This document shows, one piece after another, positions 35,471-44,834 of a DNA stretch of 64,000 bases. Source of the stretch: Paraburkholderia susongensis (lineage in GTDB: Bacteria > Pseudomonadota > Gammaproteobacteria > Burkholderiales > Burkholderiaceae); NCBI RefSeq assembly GCF_900177725.1, contig NZ_FXAT01000004.1:186001-250000 (forward strand), given 5' to 3'. A program made the position numbers and the translations under genes. Numbering within the stretch: the stretch's first letter is position 1; every line of letters starts with the position of its first letter. Under the pieces are notes generated by a model. It made no database searches, was not told the DNA's origin, and worked only from the letters and a program-made list of their open reading frames with translations.

Positions 35471-36694
35471 ATGCCGACTTCCTCATCCTCTACCGTTGCT
35501 TCGTCCGTGCCCTGTCCGGTTGTCGAATCGCTCGACGCCATCCTTCCCGAAGAGCCGCTTCTGATGATGGGCGCCGGCCCCGTGCCGATTCCCGCCGCCG
35601 TCGCGAAGGCCAATGCGATCGTCATCAATCACCTCGGCGGCACGATGGCAAAGGTGGTGAGCCAGGTGAAGACGATGGCGCGCTACGTGTTCCAGACCCA
35701 ATCGAAGTGGGTGCTCGGCGTCGCGGGACCGGGATCGGGCGCGATGGAAATGGCGATCTCCAATCTCGCGTGGGAAGGCACGCGCATGCTGTGCATCAGG
35801 AACGGCTTTTTCAGCGACCGCATGGGCGAAATGGGCCGGCGCGTCGGCGCGCGCGTGAGCATGCTCGAAGTCGCGGACCGCACGGTCGCGAGTCTCGACC
35901 AGGTGGCCGAGGCGATCCGCCGCGAGCGTCCCGAGGTCGTGACCGTCGTGCAGGGCGAGACCTCGAACACGGTGTGGAACCACCACCTCAAGGACATCGC
36001 GGCGCTCGCGAAGGAAGCGGGCGCGCTCGTGATCGTCGACGCGGTGTGCACCTTGAGCACGATGCCGCTCGAAATGGACACATGGGGCATCGACGCGGTA
36101 ATTACCGGTGGGCAGAAGGGCTTGTCGTCGATTCCAGGCGTGTCGTTGATCGCGTTTTCCGAGGCAGCCTGGGCGCGCGTGAAAGGCCGCACGGCGCCGA
36201 ATACGCACTGGTGCCTCGACGCGTCGCTCGCGGAGAACTTCTGGCACAACGCAGGCTATCACTACACGGCGCCGGTGTCGGGCGTGCTCGCGTTGCACGA
36301 GGCGCTGCGGCTCGTGTGCGCGGAGACTCTGGAAAAGCGCTTCGCGCGCCATCTGAAATGTTCGCTGGCTCTGCAGCAGGGCGTGACCGCGCTGGGCCTG
36401 CAACTGTATGCACCGCAGAGTTGCCGGCTCAATTCGGTGGTCGGCATCGAGGTGCCCGGCGGCCTGACTCCCGCGGATGTCTGCGCGCATATCTCACGGC
36501 AGCATCAGGTGGAAATCTCCGGTTCGTTCGGATTGCCTATTGTCCGGATCGGGCAGATGGGCGAGCAGTGCCGTGAACACAATCTTTTCCGCACCGTGCA
36601 CGCGCTGGGCAGGACGATGGTGGATCTCGGCGTCAAGGTCGACCTGCCGGCCGGGGTCGCGGCGCTGGAGCGCGGTTTGTCGGAAGGAAGGTAG
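35471..36694 (+). CDS. Class V PLP aminotransferase (alanine-glyoxylate/serine-pyruvate type)
   Basis: 407 aa from ATG 35471; the frame is open from 35387 but the preceding codons are not protein-like. PLP site ITGGQKGLSSIPGVSLIAF with the Schiff-base lysine, preceded by VIVDAVCTLSTMPLEMDTWG. The N-terminus LLMMGAGPVPIPAAVAKAN matches this subfamily. Downstream of a gene that makes alanine, it most simply uses alanine as amino donor, giving pyruvate. The acceptor is not visible, and pyridoxamine-pyruvate transamination is an alternative. Confidence 0.85.
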   Translation: MPTSSSSTVASSVPCPVVESLDAILPEEPLLMMGAGPVPIPAAVAKANAIVINHLGGTMAKVVSQVKTMARYVFQTQSKWVLGVAGPGSGAMEMAISNLAWEGTRMLCIRNGFFSDRMGEMGRRVGARVSMLEVADRTVASLDQVAEAIRRERPEVVTVVQGETSNTVWNHHLKDIAALAKEAGALVIVDAVCTLSTMPLEMDTWGIDAVITGGQKGLSSIPGVSLIAFSEAAWARVKGRTAPNTHWCLDASLAENFWHNAGYHYTAPVSGVLALHEALRLVCAETLEKRFARHLKCSLALQQGVTALGLQLYAPQSCRLNSVVGIEVPGGLTPADVCAHISRQHQVEISGSFGLPIVRIGQMGEQCREHNLFRTVHALGRTMVDLGVKVDLPAGVAALERGLSEGR

Positions 36695-36769
36695 CGGCGG
36701 CGGGGCCGGACGAGATCCGGCTCGCGGCTCGTTCGTTCGGCGCACATGGATGCGCCACGTGCGGTGGGC

Positions 36770-37987
36770 TCATGAAGGGCGCGTCGAACCGAGCGAGTCA
36801 TACACCTCGCGGATCCGGCGGTAGTGAACATCGGCGGAGAAAGACTGCTCGACTTTACGGCGCGCGGCGCGGCCCAGGTCATTGCGCTCGCGCTGTTCCC
36901 ACAGTTTTCTCACGTAATGCCTGAGCGATGTCACGTCGCGCGGTTCGAACACATAGCCATCTTCACCGTGTTCGATGAGCTCAGGTATGCCGCCGATGTT
37001 CGATCCGATCACCGGCCGGGCGTACGAGAAACTCTCGAGGATCGAAATGGGGCAATTCTCGTAGGCTTCGGCAGGCAGAATGGCCGCCGCGCCGCCACCG
37101 ACGAGCGAATACAGTTCGCTCCCGCTTTTGAAGCCGGTGAAACGGATGTTGTGACTGTTTGCCGCCAGCGTCTTCGCTTCGGGAAGATAGCTGCCTTCGC
37201 CTATGACGACCAGAGGAATGTCCGGCAATTGCTGGAATGCTTCGATCAGCGTGGCAATGCCTTTCGAGCGCTCGATTCTTCCGAAATAGACCATATAGCG
37301 GCCGGTTTCGGTCGACGGCGTGAATCGTTCGAGATGGACGAAATTCGGCACCACCGTAATCCTGTTCGCGTCGATTCCATTCGCCTGCATCTTCGCCGCG
37401 AAGAACCGGCTGACCGCGATGAAGCGATCGATCGAGTCCACGCCGCCGAGCCACCGGGAGACATAGGCTTCGGATGTCGAAATTGCGCTGCGCAAATAGG
37501 AACCGCGATTACACCGGTGCACCAGCGCATGCCAGTAGTCGCGCCCGTGGCAGTCCTCGCAGGGCTTGCCATCCCGGCTGCAGGTGTAGACCGGGCAAAT
37601 GAGCTTGTAGTCATGCACCGTTTGCACAATGGGAATGCCGGCGTCTTTCAGTACGGGAAGAATGGAGCCGGTGAGCTTTCCGTAATAGATGTGCAGGTGC
37701 GCGACGTCGAACTTGCGGGCGGAAAGGAGCGACTGGAGATTGCGCTTCGCTGCCTGAGAATAGTGAAAACGGGCGACGTCCACGACGGACGGCGCTTCGA
37801 AATCCGCCGCGACCGGGAAAAATTTTGACCACTCGGACGGCAGATCCTTGTCGCTGCGGGCGCAGAACGGCACCACCGTGTGTCCTTGTTGCGCAAGCAG
37901 TTCACCGAGGGAAAGGAAGTAGCTGTCCGAGCCGCCCTTGATAAAAAAATTCTGTGAGACGTTCAGGATGTTCGAGGGTGTCGGCAT
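36770..37987 (-). CDS. Glycosyltransferase family 4
   Basis: 405 aa with the GT-B fold. The N-terminal domain has FFIKGGSDSYFLSLGELLAQQG. The C-terminal domain has YFGRIERSKGIATLIEAFQQL, LVVIGEGSYL and the EX7E motif EAYENCPISILE followed by SFSYARPVIGSNIGGIPELI. A Cys-rich insert CSRDGKPCEDCHGRDYWHALVHRC is common in GT4 enzymes of polysaccharide loci. Last gene of the minus-strand exopolysaccharide operon. Confidence 0.9.
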   Translation of the reverse strand: MPTPSNILNVSQNFFIKGGSDSYFLSLGELLAQQGHTVVPFCARSDKDLPSEWSKFFPVAADFEAPSVVDVARFHYSQAAKRNLQSLLSARKFDVAHLHIYYGKLTGSILPVLKDAGIPIVQTVHDYKLICPVYTCSRDGKPCEDCHGRDYWHALVHRCNRGSYLRSAISTSEAYVSRWLGGVDSIDRFIAVSRFFAAKMQANGIDANRITVVPNFVHLERFTPSTETGRYMVYFGRIERSKGIATLIEAFQQLPDIPLVVIGEGSYLPEAKTLAANSHNIRFTGFKSGSELYSLVGGGAAAILPAEAYENCPISILESFSYARPVIGSNIGGIPELIEHGEDGYVFEPRDVTSLRHYVRKLWEQRERNDLGRAARRKVEQSFSADVHYRRIREVYDSLGSTRPS

Positions 37988-38113
37988 GGTCAGGGCGATT
38001 TTTCGTGACGGGGAGGCGCACTTCGGTGGTGCGTCCTGTAAGCGGCTGCGAAACCGGGCTTTCCTGGTTGGCGTCGGCTTCCTGTTCCGTTACCGCGGGT
38101 TCGCAATGGTTCG

Positions 38114-39346
38114 CTAGTTGCGCAGATAGCTTTCCGAGCTTTCTATGTTTCGGGAGAACGCGCCAGCCAGAAAGTAGAAGAGAGACATCACGAGAAAGTT
38201 GTTCACGATGTTGTCCGAAAAGAAATAGATGAACAGGAAGATCGCCGGTATGGAGATGAACCTGATGCCCATTCTCTTCAGGATCAGGACGTTCATGGCG
38301 ACGAAACAAGCCAGCATGCCCGGCCCGAGTTCGAAGAAGAACCGCATATAGTCGTTGTGCGGGAGCAGTTTGAGATCCGTCAAACGTAAACTGCTCGTCA
38401 CGCCAAAGCCGAACAGCTGATGCGTGAGGGAGCCGTCGCCATAGAGGTTCAACAGATTGATCCAGTGCTTGAGGCGAAAGATCAGCGAAATGTCGCTGGT
38501 GCCGGCCGCATCATAGATGTCGCCATAGCTCATCGTGCCGAGCCCCCAGAGCCCCCCCGCCTGATCGAGCACGCGCAAGAGAGATGTGTAAGCGACGGTG
38601 GAGCGCGTCACGACATCGAGGTCGCTGCCAAATAGCATGACGAATGCCGTGGCGACTGAGCCCAGCACCAGAATCCGCAGAACATTGAAGCCGAGGTAGA
38701 CCAGGTAGAGCGCGAACAGAATGGCGACCATCGCGCCCAGTGTCTTGAAGGCGACCGCGCAAGCCAGCAGGTAGAGCACGATGACCCAACGGCGTATGCC
38801 GATCAGCATCAAGGTCCACGAACTGACGACGGCAAACAGAACGGCGTTGTTGCGATTGGCGAAAAACGAGAGCGTGAGTTCGTCCATGGGATCGATGGGC
38901 GCACCGCCATACAGATCCCGTAACGAGAAAGCGACGGGCAGTGCAACGAACAGAAAGACCATCAGTTTGCCGGGTACTCGATCCAGAAAATCTTCCTCTG
39001 TCGTCGTGCCTGCCAGGAAGAACAGGAAGATCGAGAGTATTTTCAGGCTCTCGCCGACTTCTTCCTGTCCCGCGTTCAACACCAGGTTACCCAGCGCGAA
39101 GAACGCCGTGAATCCCAGCAAAATCCGGCAGGCGCGATCGAGTTGGTACGCTCTCCTGACCAGCAGCACACCGATGCACAGCACGAAGGCGAACGCGTAG
39201 CTGTCCGAGACGAGCTTGAGCGCGGGGTTGTTGCCCGACAGCGCCCATATCACGAGGATGACGACGTAGAAAAACTCCCAGCGCAGCAGCGACAGGTAGG
39301 AAAAACGCAAGGTGGAGTGGGGGACTCCCGTCGCTCTCAGATCCAT
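38114..39346 (-). CDS. O-antigen ligase/polymerase-like membrane protein (Wzy candidate)
   Basis: About 410 aa with 10-12 predicted transmembrane helices and a large periplasmic loop (about residues 255-340, SDLDVVTRSTVAYTSLLR to DLKLLPHNDYMRFFFELG). The HNDYMRFFFELGPGM segment recalls the H-N-x-Y-x-x-x-x-x-x-x-G motif of Wzy/WaaL proteins. ATG at 39346 follows GGAGCATCGA; the longer frame upstream is antisense or overlaps the next gene. A role in polymerising the repeat unit fits the locus. Confidence 0.8.
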   Translation of the reverse strand: MDLRATGVPHSTLRFSYLSLLRWEFFYVVILVIWALSGNNPALKLVSDSYAFAFVLCIGVLLVRRAYQLDRACRILLGFTAFFALGNLVLNAGQEEVGESLKILSIFLFFLAGTTTEEDFLDRVPGKLMVFLFVALPVAFSLRDLYGGAPIDPMDELTLSFFANRNNAVLFAVVSSWTLMLIGIRRWVIVLYLLACAVAFKTLGAMVAILFALYLVYLGFNVLRILVLGSVATAFVMLFGSDLDVVTRSTVAYTSLLRVLDQAGGLWGLGTMSYGDIYDAAGTSDISLIFRLKHWINLLNLYGDGSLTHQLFGFGVTSSLRLTDLKLLPHNDYMRFFFELGPGMLACFVAMNVLILKRMGIRFISIPAIFLFIYFFSDNIVNNFLVMSLFYFLAGAFSRNIESSESYLRN

Positions 39347-39375
39347 TCGATGCTCCACGAAATCCTGTCTTGTGC

Positions 39376-40329
39376 TCAGGTGGACGAGCCGGTCAGTATG
39401 CGTCGCCCCGCGTTGCGGGAAAACGTGCGAAAGGCAGACCGCAGATAATCGATACGGCGATGACCGTGCAGATTGATCGCGCAAGCGGCGACTCGAAAGA
39501 ACAATTGCGTGTAACCAAAAAGATCGGGGAGCCGTTCTAGACGCGGCCACAGGAAAGCCTTCAATCGCTCCGGATCGATCGCGGCTCCAGCTTCCGACCA
39601 GTTGAGCAGCGCGACGGCCAGGTGAGCGCGCCGCTGCGGCTCGCGCAAAGCGCGACCGATCTGGGCGTCATGAATGCGATAGCGTACGAGCGGCTGTGCG
39701 ATGTTGCACAGCTTGCCGTGCCGCGCCAGCACCGACCACAAGTGGTAGTCTTCCGCGAACTCGTAGCGTGCGTCATAACGCAAATGGTGATCGCGTAGCG
39801 TGCGGGTGCGCAGCATGACGGCGGGGTGCCCGAAGCAGGTTCCAAATAGCAGCGCCGTTTTGCACATGAGATCGTTGCGGGGAAATCGCAACGATCCGGT
39901 GACCGCGCCGAACTTGAGCAAGTCACCGCCGCAGGCGACCACCGCGGGATCGCGCTTCAGGATCGCCAACTGCATCTCGAAGCGCCGCGGCAACGCGATG
40001 TCGTCCGCATCCATACGGGCGATGAATTCCGCCCCCGCCCGCTCGAGCCCGAAGTTCAATGCAGCGACGATGCCCCGATTCGGCATGTTGAAGAGCACGA
40101 CGCGCGCATCGCGTTTGGCATAGGCCTCCACGATTGCGCGCGTGCCATCGGTCGAGCCGTCGTTGATGACGAGCAGTTCGAAGTCGGACATCGACTGAGC
40201 GAGAACCGAGTCAATGGCCTCTGCAATATGCGCCTCGCCGTTGAACACCGGCAGAATCACGGACACTTCCGGTTGCCTTCCCGATACCGGATGCTGGCCG
40301 CGTGCGAAGTCGAACGTCGCTTGAATCAT
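39376..40329 (-). CDS. Glycosyltransferase family 2
   Basis: 317 aa from ATG 40329 after AAGGAGAACTCG. GT-A fold: VSVILPVFNGEAHIAEAIDS, the DGSTDGT nucleotide site and the metal-binding RMDADDIALP. DYHLWSVLARHGKLCNIAQPLVRYRIH is typical of capsule and exopolysaccharide GT2 enzymes. The frame is open to 40425 but those residues are unlike the family. It is likely to add one sugar of the repeat unit on the cytoplasmic face. Confidence 0.9.
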   Translation of the reverse strand: MIQATFDFARGQHPVSGRQPEVSVILPVFNGEAHIAEAIDSVLAQSMSDFELLVINDGSTDGTRAIVEAYAKRDARVVLFNMPNRGIVAALNFGLERAGAEFIARMDADDIALPRRFEMQLAILKRDPAVVACGGDLLKFGAVTGSLRFPRNDLMCKTALLFGTCFGHPAVMLRTRTLRDHHLRYDARYEFAEDYHLWSVLARHGKLCNIAQPLVRYRIHDAQIGRALREPQRRAHLAVALLNWSEAGAAIDPERLKAFLWPRLERLPDLFGYTQLFFRVAACAINLHGHRRIDYLRSAFRTFSRNAGRRILTGSST

Positions 40330-40421
40330 CGAGTTCTCCTTATCGGCCCACGTCGCGCGACCATCCGCACCGGGCAGCCGCCGGCGCCGAGCCTCGCCGA
40401 ATCCGCGGTCGACGTGGACTG

Positions 40422-41591
40422 TCATGGCAGGGGCGGCCTACCCGTCGGTGCGGCTGGTTTCGCGTCGAGCGGGATGGCCGGCGCCGCGGCAGGCGCGCGA
40501 GCGCCGCGCCACGTCTTTGCGGCGCGAATCAGACGTTTGACGTGAAACGCGAGTGCTCCAAGCGGGGTTGCCGCAATCTCGAAGCTCTCGTTCTGCGTGA
40601 TGTTTTTGCGGCTCCAATAAGCTTTGAACCGTTCCGTACCGACGCCAAAATCAACGTCGAGCCCGAGGTCGAAGGCCCGTTTCATCGAGACCTCCCTGAC
40701 GAGCAGGCCCGGCTCGAATTTCGCGTATCGTTTGTCGAAAGCGCCGATCAGGTCCGTCACGCAAGCCTTTCCCATCCCGACGATGCTGGAGGCAATCGGC
40801 ACTGCGTCGAGCGTGATGATGAACAGGTGTGCTTTCGACTGCTCGTCGGTTGAATTCAGCAAGGCCATAAGATAGTTGTGGTACGCGGATCCAACGAGCC
40901 ACGATGAAGCTTTTCCTCTGCTTGACGCCCACTCACGCTTGGACGCCAGTATCCACGCGACCCATCTGTCGAACGAGTCCGACTCTTCCGGCTCGAGTTT
41001 CCGGGCGACCAGTACCCCTTCCCGGGATAGCCGACGATGCCGCGCGCCAGGCCGTTTTTTCTCGAGCATCCCAAGGCTCGCGCAAAAGGTGTCCCAGTCT
41101 TCGAATCGCGGGAGGACCGCTTTCATCGAAACATCGCCCGACGTTGCCATGATGCGCGGATGCCGCGACGCGTGTTCATGCAACGGCGTGCCGACATCGA
41201 CATAGGGCACCATGAAGATATCGGCGCCGCAGCGCTTGCTGGCCGTTTCCCAGGCGCTGGCAATCGCACGCGACATATGCGGACCTTGCGCGACCAGCAT
41301 GCTGGTGTGCTCGATCGTTCCGGGCGTCAGCGGATCGAGCACGTTCCAGAACAGACGCCGATGAATCACGAGCGGCCAGACGAGCAGGAGTTTTCCGTTC
41401 TCGCGGTACACGATGCAACGCAGCTGCGTTCCCCGTGGTTGCGCGACCTGGGTCCAGCACAGCCAGCAGACGGTGAACGCCTGAAAGTGAAGGCCGTTGG
41501 CCTCGTTCCACAATTCGTCCCATTCGGCTTGCAGCGATTGGAAGACGGCAGGATCGGTCACAACGGTGATTTCAGTGGTTCCAGCGCCCAT
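40422..41591 (-). CDS. GNAT/FemAB-like (CelD/BcsL-type) acyltransferase
   Basis: 389 aa. The N-terminal part starts ITVVTDPAVFQSLQAEWDEL, the hallmark of the CelD/BcsL group found in cellulose and exopolysaccharide loci. The C-terminal GNAT-like half has SKAHLFIITLDAVPIASSIVG and the characteristic YAKFEPGLLVREVSMKRAF, DVDFGVGTERFKAYW. It ends with a Pro/Ala-rich tail. A role in acylating the polysaccharide or its precursor is likely but inferred. Confidence 0.8.
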   Translation of the reverse strand: MGAGTTEITVVTDPAVFQSLQAEWDELWNEANGLHFQAFTVCWLCWTQVAQPRGTQLRCIVYRENGKLLLVWPLVIHRRLFWNVLDPLTPGTIEHTSMLVAQGPHMSRAIASAWETASKRCGADIFMVPYVDVGTPLHEHASRHPRIMATSGDVSMKAVLPRFEDWDTFCASLGMLEKKRPGARHRRLSREGVLVARKLEPEESDSFDRWVAWILASKREWASSRGKASSWLVGSAYHNYLMALLNSTDEQSKAHLFIITLDAVPIASSIVGMGKACVTDLIGAFDKRYAKFEPGLLVREVSMKRAFDLGLDVDFGVGTERFKAYWSRKNITQNESFEIAATPLGALAFHVKRLIRAAKTWRGARAPAAAPAIPLDAKPAAPTGRPPLP

Positions 41592-41710
41592 GCGTTCTCC
41601 TGGCTATAGCGTGAAACTGGCGAGGTCCGCTTCGTGCGGTCCGTGAATGAACTTCACTGTCGTGCGCCATGAATCGATATCGAATGCCGCGTGGCAACTT
41701 CGGTGCCGGC

Positions 41711-43951
41711 TTATTTACTGTGGTCCGTGCCGTAATCCTGCACATAGGCCTGAGTGCCGTAGCGTCGCACCAGCGCATAGTTGGTGGTATGAACTTTGAC
41801 GCCGTTGAGCAGAATGCCGTTGACCTTCGCGCCCGATTGCGCAAGCCGTTTGATCGATGCGTCGATTTCGCCCGTTAGCGTGTCGCCGAAACGCGCGACC
41901 AGGAAAATCGATCCCGCGACCGGCGCCATGATGCCGCTGTCCGACACGGCAAGAATCGCCGGAGCGTCGATCAGCACCATGTCGTATTGCTGCGAGGCCT
42001 GCTCGACCGTCTCCCTGAAGTGTTCGCTCATCAGCAGATCCGCCGCATTCGGCGGATAGACGCCTGTTTGAAGCAGATCGAGATTGCGCTGGACGTCCCG
42101 ATTGACCACGTCCTGCAGCGCGCGATGGCTCGACAGCACGTCCGCGAGGCCGTCCCCGTGAGGCACACCTAAATGCTGCTCGAGGCGGCCTTTGCGCAAA
42201 TCGCCGTCGATCAACAGAACGCGCTTGCCGCCGGCGCTGAGAACCGCCGCCAGATTGGCCGACAGGAACGACTTGCCGATACCGGGCAGTGGGCCGGCGA
42301 GCATGACCACGTTGTTGCGCGCGCCGACGACGGCGAGCTGCAACGCAGTGCGGAACATGCGCAGACTTTCGATCGCGGGGTCACGCGGGTAACAGACGGC
42401 GAGAGGAAGCTGCTGCGGCAAGCTGGCTTCGGCGCGCCGCATGATGGCAACCTGCTTGTCGCTGAACGGGACCGTGGCGTACACACTCAGTCCCGTGGAC
42501 GATTCGATGTCCTCGGTGTCGGTTACGCCGCGGAAAATCCGATCGCGAGCCAGCGCCAGACCGATGCCCAGCAGCAGGCCGCCCGCGAGACCCGCGGCGA
42601 GGACCAGCAATTTTTCGGGCCTGACTGGCCGGATCGGCACCTCGGCCGCATCGACGAGTTGCACGGAGCCTGCCGTTCCTGCGCTGAGTACCTGCATCTC
42701 CTGAATCTTGCTGCGCATCGAAGAGTAGAGCTCCTCGCTGATGCGAAGATCGCGCAGGCGCCGCAGGGCCTCCTGCTCGGTCAGCGGCATCAGTTTGATC
42801 TTGCCGTTCAGCCGGTCGATCGCCTGCTGGGTCGTGGCGATCTGCTGATCGATTGCCACGACGTCCGGGGACGACGGAGCAAACGTCGCCAGTTTCTGTT
42901 CGCGTGCGCGCCGCAGCGTCACCATCTCCGAGGTTTCGTCCGCGAGTTGCTTCGCCAGCAAATGGCTTTCGTCGCTAATGTCGACGATGCCGTGCTCGTT
43001 GCGATAGCTGTTGTAGGCGACCTCGGCGTCGTTGACTTGCGCCTTCATCGCGGGCAACTGCTCGTTCAGACGCGTGAGCGATGCCTTGGCGATATCCGAT
43101 TTGAGCTTGACGTTCCATTGCAGATACTGGTTGCCGATCTCGCCGATAGTCTGCGCGACCCGTTGCGGATCGTCGCCTCTGAGCACTGCCAGGAGGATGC
43201 CGGACTTGTTGCCTTCCTCCGTGACCTTGATTTCCTTCTGCAAGCGGTCGACCACCAGTTGCTCGGACTGGCGCTGAAGAATGAACTCAGCGTTCGGCTC
43301 GCTGTGGATGGCGGTGACGAGCAAAGTGACGGGTCCCGAATGCGCCTGGAAATGCTCAGTTATGCCGACTTTTCCTTTCGTTGCCGGCAGACCTGGACCA
43401 ACGAGTTCATATGCGCCGTCCGGGAGTGCGCGAAGCAAGAACTTCTTCCCCTGAATTTTCGCTGGAACGTCGAAATCGCCTATGGAAATGGTTTCGTTTC
43501 CCCATACGAAACCACCCACACCCAGTATCCCAGGGGTCGAAAGATCATCGCTGTAGCGCGCGATCGCCGCGCCAATGATCGGAAAATAGCGGGGGCGCGC
43601 CGTGATATAGAGCTTTGCGTCCGTCACCGCCCGCCAGATGATGTTGCGCGAACTCAGTAACTGTGCCTCGCGGTCAGCCGACGATTTTTCGTTGAAAGGA
43701 CGTGAAACATAGTTAAGCATGTCCTTTTGCATGGCCGGTGTGGAATCGGCAGCTTCGTCGATTTTGACGAGTATGTGGGATTCGTAAACCGGTGAGCTGA
43801 GAAATGCATAACCACAGGCGAGTAAAAAGATAATCGCCGTGGTAACCCCGATCATGATTTTGTGACTAAACAACGATTCAAGTAACGTTGTCATCGTTAT
43901 TTCATCAGATCGCGCCCGGAATTTGCCCCGTGTCTGATCTTCCTGTCTCAT
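41711..43951 (-). CDS. Polysaccharide co-polymerase and BY-type tyrosine kinase (Wzc/EpsB family)
   Basis: Controls chain length and export in Wzy-dependent pathways. 746 aa from ATG 43951 after GAGGTGGCT. Two transmembrane segments flank a periplasmic coiled-coil region: IMIGVTTAIIFLLACGYAFL, and LLVLAAGLAGGLLLGIGLAL with the preceding proline motif PVRPEKL. The kinase domain has Walker A GPLPGIGKS (K560), Walker A' VLLIDGDLRKG, Walker B MVLIDAPAIL and a C-terminal tyrosine cluster (YALVRRYGTQAYVQDYG). First gene of the operon. No cognate phosphatase is seen. Confidence 0.93.
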   Translation of the reverse strand: MRQEDQTRGKFRARSDEITMTTLLESLFSHKIMIGVTTAIIFLLACGYAFLSSPVYESHILVKIDEAADSTPAMQKDMLNYVSRPFNEKSSADREAQLLSSRNIIWRAVTDAKLYITARPRYFPIIGAAIARYSDDLSTPGILGVGGFVWGNETISIGDFDVPAKIQGKKFLLRALPDGAYELVGPGLPATKGKVGITEHFQAHSGPVTLLVTAIHSEPNAEFILQRQSEQLVVDRLQKEIKVTEEGNKSGILLAVLRGDDPQRVAQTIGEIGNQYLQWNVKLKSDIAKASLTRLNEQLPAMKAQVNDAEVAYNSYRNEHGIVDISDESHLLAKQLADETSEMVTLRRAREQKLATFAPSSPDVVAIDQQIATTQQAIDRLNGKIKLMPLTEQEALRRLRDLRISEELYSSMRSKIQEMQVLSAGTAGSVQLVDAAEVPIRPVRPEKLLVLAAGLAGGLLLGIGLALARDRIFRGVTDTEDIESSTGLSVYATVPFSDKQVAIMRRAEASLPQQLPLAVCYPRDPAIESLRMFRTALQLAVVGARNNVVMLAGPLPGIGKSFLSANLAAVLSAGGKRVLLIDGDLRKGRLEQHLGVPHGDGLADVLSSHRALQDVVNRDVQRNLDLLQTGVYPPNAADLLMSEHFRETVEQASQQYDMVLIDAPAILAVSDSGIMAPVAGSIFLVARFGDTLTGEIDASIKRLAQSGAKVNGILLNGVKVHTTNYALVRRYGTQAYVQDYGTDHSK

Positions 43952-44834
43952 AGCCACCTCATTCAAGAAATGCCGCGCCGCATTTTCAGAGAATGCGCGC
44001 CGAGCCCGCTGGTTTCCGCAGACGATTACGCCGTGACGGGCCTAATAGGACTTTGGGACCGAGTAGGAAATGGTTAATTATGCGGCCGAGGGTAGCATCC
44101 GCACTGGTTTCTCTGTGCGTGTTAGCCCACATTGTCCCGCCATTTGGCGGATTGAGCCGGTTCTGAAAATCCGCAGATTCTGTTGCGCAAGGCTTCCTGT
44201 TTATTCAGACGGATTGCCGTGTTTTTTCATACATCACAACATTAACCGGAATGCCGGCGCCGCGCTTCATGCAGGAGTACTTGCAATATTAATATAAATA
44301 AAGGTTAACCCACGCTTTTAAATTTTACTTGATGGAAAAGTTCGCTAACGCACATGGGCCGAAATTGACGGGGTCCTATGATCGCTCCTGTCTCATTATT
44401 AGAAGCCGCTGATTCAAAATATTCAATCTGTCTGCGGAATACCAGCGAATGAGTGGCGGAATTGGCAGGGACGCACGAACTATTTAGAAAAACCCTGGAC
44501 GTTTTTCATGGTTGGCTGGTTTGTACGGCAATGAGCAGACGAAAAAAACATCTGTGAAATCGAAGGTTTCATTGCCGCGAGAGGGACGTGTCGATTCGTA
44601 CACGCCTCTAACGAGTCGACGTAAGCGCAAGTCGGAGTTGAGAGCGAGACGATCTATTGGTCGGGTCGACGCACGTCCGTCGACGCGGTCTGAAAGAAGA
44701 AGCGCGCGCCAGCAGTCCAGTATGGCTGGCCGGCGCCATTGAACCTTGTTCGCAGGTGTGCGGCGAGGGCGATCGTCTGCCCGGAGAACTGACGTTGCGT
44801 GATTGCGTTGTCATCCGCGCCGGGAGCGAAATGT
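43952..44834. other. Long A+T-rich control region of the exopolysaccharide locus
   Basis: About 880 bp without a convincing gene, between the divergent wzc-like and DUF1972 glycosyltransferase genes. Base composition is clearly lower in GC than the flanks, especially 44180-44540. It contains a palindrome CCGCC-ATTT-GGCGG at 44137-44150 and several A/T tracts (for example near 44290). It probably holds promoters for both directions and sites for nucleoid proteins. Confidence 0.6.
44137..44150. promoter_or_regulatory. Palindrome CCGCCATTTGGCGG, possible operator
   Basis: Perfect 5-bp arms around ATTT, about 190 bp upstream of the wzc-like start and 685 bp upstream of the divergent gene. It stands in the A+T-rich control region. 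The regulator is unknown. Confidence 0.35.
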
